Shown piece after piece: positions 17,956-26,037 of a stretch of DNA of 64,000 nt (position 1 is the stretch's first letter; every line of letters begins with the position of its first letter). This DNA comes from Corynebacterium minutissimum (GTDB lineage: Bacteria > Actinomycetota > Actinomycetes > Mycobacteriales > Mycobacteriaceae): contig NZ_LAYQ01000001.1 of NCBI RefSeq assembly GCF_000988205.1, positions 62,001-126,000 on the forward strand, in the 5' to 3' direction. The translations under genes were made by a program, and so were the position numbers. The notes under the pieces are model-generated. The model was not told where the DNA came from, did not search any database, and was given only the letters and a program-made list of their open reading frames with translations.

Positions 17956-19416
17956 TTACTCCTTAGAGGGGGCCTCGTCCTCTGCCTCAAACACATCTTC
18001 TTCCTCTGGTTCTGCCTCCTCGACTGGCTGCTCGTCGTCCCCCTCGGTCTCGTCCGATTCGACGACTTCTGCGTCAATCACCTCAGCATCCGCATCGCTG
18101 CCGCCCTCAGGCTCGGCTTCAGGCTCGGCCTCGGCCTCCGGCTCGCTGTCCTCGTCCACGTCATCCTCGGGTTCAGTCTCGGTCTCGGTCGTGGGCTCTG
18201 CGGCAACGGCGGCGTCGGGGGCGTCGTCAAGCAAGGCAGAAACCGGCACAGCGTTCGCCGCGTTGACGGGTGTGTGCACGGCCTCCTCAGTCTCTGTGGG
18301 CGCTTCAGGGGCAGCCTCCGTGGCAGCCGCGCGGCGCCCACGCCACGACGACACTGCCTGTGCCGTTGCGAATGCACACCCCACGACTAGGCACCACAGA
18401 CAGCTCAGGCCCACCGCAGTCCATACCTCGGGACCGGTGTAGCCGTACACGCCCAGCGTGCCGGACACGCCGTACACAGCCACGAGTGCGGCTACCGCGG
18501 CGGTGACGGTGGCCACGAGCGCTACCTGGAAGGAGACCAGGGCGCGGCGACGGTAAAACGCCACCACCGCCGCAACGGCGGGAACAATGAGCAGGACCGC
18601 CGCCCAGGAACTAATAGACGGTGGAACTGCGGCAGCCAACGGCAGCGGTGGAAGCGGAACCACGTGTCCGCTAAAGAGGCTCACGCTGGTGCCTTCGCCA
18701 ATGTGCAGCTCCGAACCGCTCAGGACCGCTCCCGCAGCAACGGCAGCGTTCGGGAGATAGAGAACGCTCAGCAGGAAAAGACCGGCGGTTCCCAGTGCAT
18801 TAAGGACTGGATACTCGGCGAGCATCTCTGATTGACGCGACCAACCGACCCCCCACAAGACCACCACGAGAATGAAACCAGCAGCAAAAAGGTATCCGAG
18901 GTAGCTCAAGCCTATCTGGGCGGCATCGACGAACACGCGGGGGACACCGCTGCGCTTGGCTAGGGCCTTCCACAAGCGCGGGCCCATTCCACCGATGAGG
19001 GCGACCGCATGCAATAACAACATGCGGGGAAGCACACGGTACAGCTCCGGAGGGGAAACATCGTAGACCTTGCCAGCGTCCCACAGCATCAGCCATGCGA
19101 TGACAGTAAGGGCTAAGGGAACCAGCAACACGCACGCGCTCAAAACGATGAGGTCATTAATGCTTGCCTTATCCTTAACCGCCGCCCGCACGCGCCGCCC
19201 CACCAGCCAGGCTAGGAGCAGCACAGGCAGAACCGGGATAAAGCCCACGTCAATACCGCCCGCGCGGATAGGCGCAAGGTTAAAGACCATCCATGCTTCC
19301 CCGACGATGGTGGGCAGCCACGCCGACGGGGAACTTGTCAGCAGCAGTGCCGCGATAGCGACCACGAGAATGCCCAGCACGACGACGAGGTTCGGAACGC
19401 CGACGACGATGAGCAT
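17956..19416 (-). CDS. perM: PerM-like polytopic membrane protein (DUF6350)
   Basis: This protein of at least 486 residues has about ten membrane helices, including VGEAWMVFNLAPI near the N-terminus, then a long acidic cytoplasmic tail (about 395-486) dominated by Glu, Asp and Ala. Family and position before purN match Rv0955 (PerM), a divisome-associated factor needed for division under stress in mycobacteria. The ATG at 19416 falls right at the first helix. The arginine-rich codons just upstream (to about 19614) read as coding but lack a start in this frame, while ATG 19622 lies in another frame; one missing base between them would give a longer N-terminus. So the 5' end is uncertain. Confidence 0.8.
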   Translation of the reverse strand: MLIVVGVPNLVVVLGILVVAIAALLLTSSPSAWLPTIVGEAWMVFNLAPIRAGGIDVGFIPVLPVLLLAWLVGRRVRAAVKDKASINDLIVLSACVLLVPLALTVIAWLMLWDAGKVYDVSPPELYRVLPRMLLLHAVALIGGMGPRLWKALAKRSGVPRVFVDAAQIGLSYLGYLFAAGFILVVVLWGVGWSRQSEMLAEYPVLNALGTAGLFLLSVLYLPNAAVAAGAVLSGSELHIGEGTSVSLFSGHVVPLPPLPLAAAVPPSISSWAAVLLIVPAVAAVVAFYRRRALVSFQVALVATVTAAVAALVAVYGVSGTLGVYGYTGPEVWTAVGLSCLWCLVVGCAFATAQAVSSWRGRRAAATEAAPEAPTETEEAVHTPVNAANAVPVSALLDDAPDAAVAAEPTTETETEPEDDVDEDSEPEAEAEPEAEPEGGSDADAEVIDAEVVESDETEGDDEQPVEEAEPEEEDVFEAEDEAPSKE

Positions 19417-19895
19417 GCGGCGAATACGTCCGCGGAGCGTGGTAGGGGCCTGCGCGCGGCGGGCGCGAGCCTTTTCGGACTCGACCCCTTTGATGCGCTG
19501 CGCTGGATCTCGACGATCTCTGCGGTGCCCGCGCTCAGAGTGCTCAGCACTATCACCGCGCCACGCACGTGCGCGCGTGGGCGAGCCGACGACCTGGACT
19601 GGGGACTCGTGTTCTTATTCATCGGCGTCCACTTTGCCACGGCCCCCTCCCCCACCGGGGGTGGCGCGGCGAGGTAAGCGCTAAATGGTGCGGGGCACCC
19701 CCGAAGGAAAACTTCACGAGTGCGCTCTACTCGGGCCGACCACGGAAAGCCCCGGCGACTCCACGGAGATCGATTCACTTCATTCACAGGAATCAGCTGT
19801 CGTTTCATTATGTGCGACTCTTCCCAGATATCCAGAAGAAAACCGCAATCTGGGTTGCTCTGCATTCGCCGAGACGCTACTGTTACATCTCGTTG

Positions 19896-19912
19896 GTAAC
19901 AGGAAGGTCACA
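19896..19912 (+). promoter_or_regulatory. Candidate MtrA-type direct repeat upstream of M23 peptidase
   Basis: GTAACA-N5-GTCACA lies 78 bases before the peptidase start. It fits the direct-repeat pattern reported for actinobacterial MtrA, which controls cell-wall hydrolase genes. Assignment is by resemblance only. The rest of the 19623-19989 gap shows no gene. Confidence 0.45.
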
Positions 19913-19989
19913 ATCGGATAACCACCCAGATTGAAACGTAACGTTTGCTCTGGGCGGGCGATAGTGAATTGAGGACGGAAGAAGAGTTC

Positions 19990-20742
19990 ATGCGAAGCAA
20001 GACTCAGCGAAGCGTAGGACGCCACCGCAAAATCACCACCGCACAGACCGCGAAGGGACGTCTGGCAGTGATGACTGTTGCGGCAGGTGCCGTATCCACC
20101 GCAGGCGTTGGCGGCGCAGCAGCAGGTACTATCCAATCCGCTGGCGCCGGGGAAACCAAGGCACAGTCCGTCGACTACACCCTGCAGGCAGATACCGATC
20201 CGCTGAAGAACGCGCAGGCTGCCGTCGAAGACGCAGCCCCGCAGATCCTCGCCATCGCCGAGTCCAAGCCGGTCGCCGACTTGGCTACGCAGCTCGACAA
20301 GGCCATCCAGGCCGCCGATGCCCGCGCCGCCGCCGATGAAGCTAACCGCGCGCCGACCATCGCCCGCCCCGCAGAGGGCACTTTCACCTCCGGCTTCGGC
20401 CCCCGCTGGGGCTCCTTCCACTCCGGCATTGACATCGCAAATGCCGTGGGCACCCCCATCCTCGCCGTTATGGGCGGCACCGTCATCGACTCCGGCCCGG
20501 CCTCCGGCTACGGCCAGTGGATCCGCATCAAGCACGATGACGGCTCCATGAGCGTCTACGGCCACATGCAGACTCTCGACGTCGCCGTGGGCGAGCGCGT
20601 CCACGCTGGCCAGAAGATCGCCGGCATGGGCTCCCTGGGCTTTTCCACCGGTTCTCACCTGCACTTCGAAATTCACCCCACCGGTGAGGGCGCCGTGGAT
20701 CCGATTCCGTGGCTCGCAGAGCGCGGCATCAACATCAGCTAA
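19990..20742 (+). CDS. Exported M23-family (LytM-type) peptidase
   Basis: From the ATG at 19990 (preceded by GGACGGAAGAAGAG) the product is 250 residues. The N-terminus is basic, then hydrophobic/Ala-rich and probably an export signal (about 20-50). The peptidase domain covers about 130-250: the zinc ligands are in FHSGID (His and Asp) and HLHFEIH, with the GHM loop and GFGPRWG present, so it looks active. Such enzymes cut peptidoglycan cross-bridges or stem peptides. It ends PWLAERGINIS, nearly the same as the second M23 gene at 25278, its closest relative in the window. Confidence 0.9.
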   Translation: MRSKTQRSVGRHRKITTAQTAKGRLAVMTVAAGAVSTAGVGGAAAGTIQSAGAGETKAQSVDYTLQADTDPLKNAQAAVEDAAPQILAIAESKPVADLATQLDKAIQAADARAAADEANRAPTIARPAEGTFTSGFGPRWGSFHSGIDIANAVGTPILAVMGGTVIDSGPASGYGQWIRIKHDDGSMSVYGHMQTLDVAVGERVHAGQKIAGMGSLGFSTGSHLHFEIHPTGEGAVDPIPWLAERGINIS

Positions 20743-20772
20743 GCCACGCTTTTAAATCCTTCCTCCAGCGCT

Positions 20773-20808
20773 AAGGCGGTATAGGGCACTGTTGCCCTAT
20801 ACCGCCTT
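20773..20808 (+). terminator. Strong terminator after the first M23 gene
   Basis: A perfect 16-bp inverted repeat (arms 20773-20788 and 20793-20808) with a four-base loop follows the stop by 30 bases; the downstream arm ends CTTG. Confidence 0.85.
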
Positions 20809-20865
20809 GTGCATTCCCCCCACCTTCCACCCCCGCCTGCCCCAACCGTTGACCGGACAGAAGGT

Positions 20866-20886
20866 TACCCAGTAACTTACTGGGTA
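20866..20886 (+). promoter_or_regulatory. Perfect palindromic operator of the PadR regulator
   Basis: TACCCAGTAA and its complement are separated by one base, giving a 21-bp perfect palindrome 46 bases before the padR-like start. A TTGACC (20849-20854) with a TAACTT 18 bases on would put the -10 inside the palindrome, so binding should block transcription. Autoregulation by the PadR protein is inferred from position. Confidence 0.7.
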
Positions 20887-20931
20887 TGTACCGAAAGATT
20901 TCCTCCCTTGCCCTCCGCCAAGGAGGTGACC

Positions 20932-21474
20932 ATGTCCGTCAAACATTCCGTGCTTGCGCTGCTGAGTGAAGAGCCCGCTACTGCCAGCCACATCAAAACC
21001 CGCTTTGCTGAGACCTTCGACAACCTCTGGCCGCTCAACATGGGCCAAGTCGCCCAAACTTTGAGCCGCTTGGAGCGCGATGGTCTCATCGCCACCGACG
21101 GTGAGCTCACCGGCCCCACCGGGCGGCGCGCCACCAGCTACGTCATCACCCCCGCTGGCCGCGAGGAACTCTCACAGTGGTGGATGTCCACCTTGCACAA
21201 CGACGCCATCGAGCGCGATGAGCTCGTGCTCAAAGTATCGCTTGCCGCACGACGCTCCGACGTCGACGTCATTGCCGTCCTCGACGCCCAGCGCTTCGCC
21301 ACCGTCCGCCAACTGCGCGAGCTCAACCGTCAGGCCTCTGAGTTGCCTGCGGAACGCAGCGCCCAGCGCTTGGCCGTCGAGCGCCAAATCTTCGACCTGG
21401 AATCTCTCTCACGCTGGCTCGACCGCGTGGAATCCCTAGCCAACCCAACCACCACCGAGGAGGACCCGCGATGA
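20932..21474 (+). CDS. PadR-family transcriptional regulator
   Basis: The 180-residue protein starts at 20932, ahead of which AAGGAGGTGA is a near-perfect ribosome binding site; the longer open frame upstream overlaps the operator and is not used. The N-terminal winged helix (about 1-85; [20 protein letters not shown] and [14 protein letters not shown]) is PadR-type, and the rest is the dimerising helical region. It overlaps the ABC ATPase gene by four bases (ATGA). By context it represses its own operon and senses the substrate or stress handled by the exporter. Confidence 0.9.
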   Translation: MSVKHSVLALLSEEPATASHIKTRFAETFDNLWPLNMGQVAQTLSRLERDGLIATDGELTGPTGRRATSYVITPAGREELSQWWMSTLHNDAIERDELVLKVSLAARRSDVDVIAVLDAQRFATVRQLRELNRQASELPAERSAQRLAVERQIFDLESLSRWLDRVESLANPTTTEEDPR

Positions 21475-22185
21475 CCCCCAACTCCGCGCCCACGACCCAG
21501 CACATGCCGTTTCCTCTCGAGCTCGAAAACATTACCTGCGTCTTCGGCAGCGGTGCCCGCCAGGTAACTGCCTTGGATTCCGTGAACTTGCAGCTGCAGC
21601 CGGGCGAACTGGTAGCGTCATGGGCCCTTCTGGTTCCGGCAAGTCCACCTTGCTCAACGTCGCGGGCTTGCTGCAGCCGCCAACATCAGGGCGCGTGCTT
21701 CTCGACGGCGCCGACGCTCCCAGCTCTCCAAAGCTAAAGCGGCCATCGCCCGCCGCCGCCACTTGGGACTGGTGTTTCAGCACTTCAACTTGGTCTCCTC
21801 CCTCACCGTGGGCGAGAACGTGTCCCTGCCCCTCGAACTGGACGGACTTTCGCCTGCGCAGTGCCGCGAGGCCGCAGAGGAAGCTCTCAGTGAGGTCGGC
21901 CTCGACGGCACCATCGACCGCTTCCCGGAAGAAATCTCCGGCGGCCAGGCCCAGCGCGTGGCCATTGCCCGCGCGCTCATCGGACCGCGCAAGGTGCTGC
22001 TTGCGGATGAGCCCACCGGCGCCCTCGACACCTCGACGGGCGAAGAGATCATGAAGGTCCTGCGCGCGCGTATCGACGCCGGCGCCTCCGGCATTTTGGT
22101 TACCCACGAGCCGCGTTTCGCGGGCTGGGCCGACCGTGTCGTCATGGTTCGCGACGGGCGTTTGACCGGCGAGGAGGTGCGTTAG
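21471..22185 (+). pseudogene. ABC transporter ATP-binding protein (LolD/MacB type), two frameshifts
   Basis: Three successive plus-strand frames together make a normal ATPase of about 238 residues. Segment one (from 21471) has [11 protein letters not shown]; segment two (from about 21615) carries Walker [13 protein letters not shown]; segment three (from about 21725) has the Q-loop ([12 protein letters not shown]), the signature [14 protein letters not shown], Walker B ([12 protein letters not shown]) and the H-loop (VTHEP). Both breaks are repaired by adding one base, so a consensus error is likely. It is coupled to padR by a four-base overlap and to the permease at 22187, one base after its stop. 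Confidence 0.8.
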
Positions 22186-22186
22186 T

Positions 22187-24877
22187 ATGTCCGGCATTAA
22201 TGCCGCCACCCGCCCGACGAGGCGCGACCTGTGGCGCCACCCGTGGCGCACGCTAGCCGCCGTTTTGCTCATCGCGCTGCCAGTGGCACTCGTGATTGGA
22301 ATGGCGCTCTTTGATAATTCCTCCGGTCGGCTCTCCGCGGCCTTGAGCTCACCCGAGCGGCAGATCAGCGCCGAGCGCTCGGACATTAGCAACGAAGACG
22401 TACCACGCTTGGCTGCCGAGGTGCTTCCTGAGGGCCTCAGTGTCAGCCCGGTCGCCACTTTTTCTAGCACGTCACTAATCCATAATGGGAAGTCAACCAA
22501 CTCCTGGGTAGATCAGTTCGACGCAGAGAATCCGCCGGAGCCAGCACAGGAGGCCGTCGACAAGTTCAATCTTGGCCCCAACCAGGCAGTTCTATCGCGT
22601 TCGACCGCGCGCAAGATCGACGCCTCCGTGGGGGACGTTATCACCGTGCGCACCAACGCCCTCAGCGGTGACCACCAAGCCACAGTCGCGGCCATTGCTC
22701 CCGAAAACTATGATTTTGTCACCTCCCCCACCCTCAATGAGGCCCTCAGCGACCCTTCTTTTACAACACGCACCACCTGGGCCATCGTGGGTGATACACC
22801 GCTGACCGAGGAGGATGCCGACCGCGCCCGTGAAGCCGGGCTGGAAATCTGGGCAGCGGAGCTGCGAGATACGGACCGCCCCGATTCTGAGCCGGATTCC
22901 TTTGGCGGAATCCTGAGCAGTATTCTTTTCGTGCTCTTCTTCTTTGGCCTCTACGCCATCGCCGGATTGCTCATCCTTTTCCTTCTCACGCCCGTCTTCA
23001 CACTGGCTACCGGACGCAATACACGCCTGTACGCGCTGATGTCGAGCCAGGGCGCACTACCGCGCCACATCATGTTCGCGGTGATGGCTTATGGCCTACT
23101 GATGGGGCTTATCGGCGCCACCATCGGCGTGGTTGTTGGCCTGGCAGCTTCGTGGGCGTGGTGGGCAGCCCGCTACCCGGACTTTGCCGCACGCCCGCCC
23201 TTCCTAGCTATTGGCCTCGCATGGCTCGTGGCGGTGGCAGGCTGTGTCATTGTCTCCATCGTTCCCGCGTGGTTGGCGCAACGTGGTGCCCTCTCCACTG
23301 CAATCCAGGGAGCTGCTCCCGACCGCCTCTTGCGCTTCCGGCGGTGGATGGCCATCGGCCCTGCATTCCTGCTTCTGCTCGTGTTATTCAGCTTCACCCC
23401 CTGGGGACAGTACATCCCCACGGTGCTGGCTCTCTTCGGAGTCATCGCGGTTGCCGCGTCTGCCCCTGCCTTGGTCTTCTTGTGCTCCCTGCTGTCGCGC
23501 CGCGGCCCCCTCGCGTTGCGTCTGGCTGGACGCGGCCTGACCCGGCGCAGCATGCATGCCTTGCCGACGTCCATCGCTCTCGTTTCAGTTGCCTTCGTAG
23601 CCTCCCTGTTTGGTGTGGGCATCATGACGGATAGCGCAAAGACCACCGCCGAAGAAAAGCTCGTCATGCCGCCTACTTCTGCGCTGATTGAGGAGGCGAC
23701 GTTTGAGCAACCAACGCAGGTGTCCACGCCGGAAGAACGCGCAGCGGTAGAGGCCATCCTGGAGACCACCACTGCCCGTACCTACCCCTTCTACACTTTC
23801 CCCTCGTGGACGACGTCCTACAGCCTTCCAGAGGATGGCACTTTTTACGAGCTCACCACCGAGTTTGATTACCAGTGCGAGCAGGTCGATCTCAGCAAGC
23901 CGGTTGAGAGGGCAGTGTTCGTGGATAATCAGGGGCGGCGCACCGATGAGTCCGAAGAGGCTCGCCAGGAGTGCGCCCACGAGTTGATGACATCGTTCCC
24001 CTATAACCCGCTGATCTATCAAAGCAGGATGGTTCAAACGGATTCTTCCCAGCTCAATCTGTGGCAGTTCGACTCAGAAGAAGATCGACGCGCAGCGGCA
24101 CAAACGCTGGATGCTGGCGGCATCGTGCTTCCCCACAGCAGCCACGTCGGCGATAAGACTCATGGCACGGTGACCGTAAAATCCTATAACCGCATTGACA
24201 GCCAAGAACCGAGCGGGGCACAGGACGCGGATCTGCCGGTTGTAGAGGCACTACCCACCGCGGCCCGCGACGTGGTCTTGATTAGCCAGCAGGCAGCAGA
24301 AAAGCTGAACATGGAGCCCTTCTACGTGGGCCAAGCCCTCGCGTTCGACGAGCCACCGAGCGAGTCAGAGCGTGAGGAGCTACAAGACCTGACAGCGAGC
24401 GCCTCGCAATCGCAATACTCGTTAAGCTTCGCCGTCTCTACTCCCGAGAGCTTCCGCTACTACCTGGGCCTCGGAATGGGGATCGTCTGCCTCATCGTGC
24501 TCGCACTCATCATTGCCAACGCAGCGAGCAGCATGCGCCAGGAAAGCACCGTGCTGCAATCCATCGGCGCCGACCCTTCGCTGATGTCCAAGGTGGCAGC
24601 ATGGCAGACGTGGATGCTGTCTACCGTAAGCATGCTCTTTGGTGTGGTTGCCGGGCATCTCGGCACGTACTTCTTTGCCGATAGCTCAGGATACGTTTTC
24701 TCGACGCCGCTCCATGGCTTGCGCCCGCAGGACTACTTCACCCCGGATTGGTGGCAATTCCTCGCTGTGCTCGTCGTGCCGCTGTTGGCTGCCGCCCTCG
24801 CGGCTGCGATCAACCGCAGCGACAAGACGGCCCCACTCACCGCGCGGGATCGCAGCGAATCACGTTCCCTAACTTAA
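22187..24877 (+). CDS. ABC transporter permease, FtsX/MacB family
   Basis: The 896-residue permease starts at ATG 22187 after GAGGAGG. A first membrane helix (about 28-46) precedes a long extracytoplasmic domain (to about 240), then three helices of an FtsX core (about 250-400), further helices, a second extracytoplasmic domain (about 500-750) and three C-terminal helices (about 760-880). This duplicated FtsX design is typical of actinobacterial exporters for peptides, antibiotics or lipids. It functions with the ATPase just upstream; PadR control suggests induction by a toxic compound. The substrate cannot be told. Confidence 0.88.
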   Translation: MSGINAATRPTRRDLWRHPWRTLAAVLLIALPVALVIGMALFDNSSGRLSAALSSPERQISAERSDISNEDVPRLAAEVLPEGLSVSPVATFSSTSLIHNGKSTNSWVDQFDAENPPEPAQEAVDKFNLGPNQAVLSRSTARKIDASVGDVITVRTNALSGDHQATVAAIAPENYDFVTSPTLNEALSDPSFTTRTTWAIVGDTPLTEEDADRAREAGLEIWAAELRDTDRPDSEPDSFGGILSSILFVLFFFGLYAIAGLLILFLLTPVFTLATGRNTRLYALMSSQGALPRHIMFAVMAYGLLMGLIGATIGVVVGLAASWAWWAARYPDFAARPPFLAIGLAWLVAVAGCVIVSIVPAWLAQRGALSTAIQGAAPDRLLRFRRWMAIGPAFLLLLVLFSFTPWGQYIPTVLALFGVIAVAASAPALVFLCSLLSRRGPLALRLAGRGLTRRSMHALPTSIALVSVAFVASLFGVGIMTDSAKTTAEEKLVMPPTSALIEEATFEQPTQVSTPEERAAVEAILETTTARTYPFYTFPSWTTSYSLPEDGTFYELTTEFDYQCEQVDLSKPVERAVFVDNQGRRTDESEEARQECAHELMTSFPYNPLIYQSRMVQTDSSQLNLWQFDSEEDRRAAAQTLDAGGIVLPHSSHVGDKTHGTVTVKSYNRIDSQEPSGAQDADLPVVEALPTAARDVVLISQQAAEKLNMEPFYVGQALAFDEPPSESEREELQDLTASASQSQYSLSFAVSTPESFRYYLGLGMGIVCLIVLALIIANAASSMRQESTVLQSIGADPSLMSKVAAWQTWMLSTVSMLFGVVAGHLGTYFFADSSGYVFSTPLHGLRPQDYFTPDWWQFLAVLVVPLLAAALAAAINRSDKTAPLTARDRSESRSLT

Positions 24878-24909
24878 AAGCGCTGACCAAGTAGCAGCGC
24901 CCACAACCC

Positions 24910-24945
24910 CAGCGCTCTCGGCTGAAAGATTGGCCGGGAGCGCTG
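24910..24945 (+). terminator. Terminator of the padR-ABC operon
   Basis: A 13-bp stem with one G-T pair (arms 24910-24922 and 24933-24945) and a 10-base loop is followed by CACTTTTTA. Confidence 0.85.
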
Positions 24946-25277
24946 CACTTTTTACCCCCCCAAATCTCACCCCCATTCTTTAAACCTCTACTTTACCCCT
25001 GTAACAATTTTCACTTCTTTCACATGCGCAACACGCTGGGCTGTTCGATAGTTTTTCGAACAATTCCTGGATTTACCTGCATTTTTAAGCGTTGCGCAGG
25101 GTGGTCCCGCGGGATAGTTTGTATCTCGTTGCCACACAGCCTCAGCACTCGGTTGCAACCGCACCGGCGTGTCGCGGGCTTTAAGGCGCACTGCGGCTGA
25201 TACGGCCGCTCCCCTATTGCTCACAGGCTTCCGCCGCATACCCAGCGGGCCACAGCAGGACTTAAGGACGTGAAGTT
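24946..25277 (+). promoter_or_regulatory. Long untranslated region before the second M23 gene
   Basis: About 330 bases without a gene. The left half is AT-rich (GTAACA at 25001 is a possible MtrA half-site; a GTTCGA...TCGAAC short hairpin lies near 25044-25060). The right half is GC-rich. I looked for a ydaO-type c-di-AMP riboswitch, which often precedes actinobacterial wall hydrolases, and could not fit its conserved segments. Confidence 0.35.
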
Positions 25278-26033
25278 ATGAAGCGCACGCTCAGCGCACT
25301 CGCCGCCGTGGCGGTTAGCACCGCCACCGTGACGACCCCAGCGTTCGCCGCCGAACCGGCAGCAAGCGTGGACGTCTCCGACGGGTCCTCGAAGGACCCG
25401 TCCGCTGCCGACGTCGAAGTCAAGGAAGAATCCAAAGCCGACCTCTTCAAAGCCGTCTCGGGGCTGCTCATCTCGACAGCCGGTGCCCTCAACGGGGCAT
25501 CCGTCCCAGAGGTCAACACCACGCAGGACGGCTTCGAAATCGTCCTCGATCCCTCCAGCATTCCTGGTCTCGCCGAGGCCTTCGCCCCGCAGGGCGATCA
25601 CTCCGGCCTCACCCCTACTCGCGGCCAGGACGCGGACGGTAACACCGTGGTCTTTCCGACCTCCGGAACTTTCACCTCTGGCTTCGGCCCGCGGTGGGGT
25701 TCCTTCCACAACGGCATCGATGTGGCAAACCCCATTGGCACCCCCATCTACGCTGTCATGGACGGCGAGGTCATTTCCTCCGGCGCTGCCCAGGGCTTTG
25801 GCAACTGGATCCGCATCCAGCACGACGATGGCACCATCACCGTCTACGGCCACATGCCCAGCGACCAGCTGCTGGTCGACGTCGGCGATCGCGTCGAGGC
25901 CGGCGACCAAATCTCCGTCATCGGCAACGAGGGCCACTCCACCGGCCCGCACCTGCACTTCGAGGTTCACCCGGGCGGCGGCGCAGCCGTCGATCCGGTG
26001 GACTGGTTCAGCGAGCGCGGCATCCTCATCTAA
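25278..26033 (+). CDS. Secreted M23-family (LytM-type) peptidase
   Basis: The 251-residue protein begins with a clear Sec signal peptide (MKRTLSALAAVAVSTATV, cleavage near AFAA at about residue 24). A region of about 105 residues follows, then the M23 domain (about 130-251) with FHNGID, GHMPSD and HLHFEVH, so all metal ligands are present. The catalytic domain is closely similar to that of the protein at 19990, while the N-terminal halves differ. It should act in the cell wall. It converges with pcrA with only four bases between stops. Confidence 0.93.
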   Translation: MKRTLSALAAVAVSTATVTTPAFAAEPAASVDVSDGSSKDPSAADVEVKEESKADLFKAVSGLLISTAGALNGASVPEVNTTQDGFEIVLDPSSIPGLAEAFAPQGDHSGLTPTRGQDADGNTVVFPTSGTFTSGFGPRWGSFHNGIDVANPIGTPIYAVMDGEVISSGAAQGFGNWIRIQHDDGTITVYGHMPSDQLLVDVGDRVEAGDQISVIGNEGHSTGPHLHFEVHPGGGAAVDPVDWFSERGILI

Positions 26034-26037
26034 AGCA

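Noticed and set aside
24946..25277. Possible c-di-AMP (ydaO-type) riboswitch before the M23 peptidase
   Set aside because: Leader length and gene type fit, but I could not align the conserved purine-rich segments of the class. A covariance-model search would decide.
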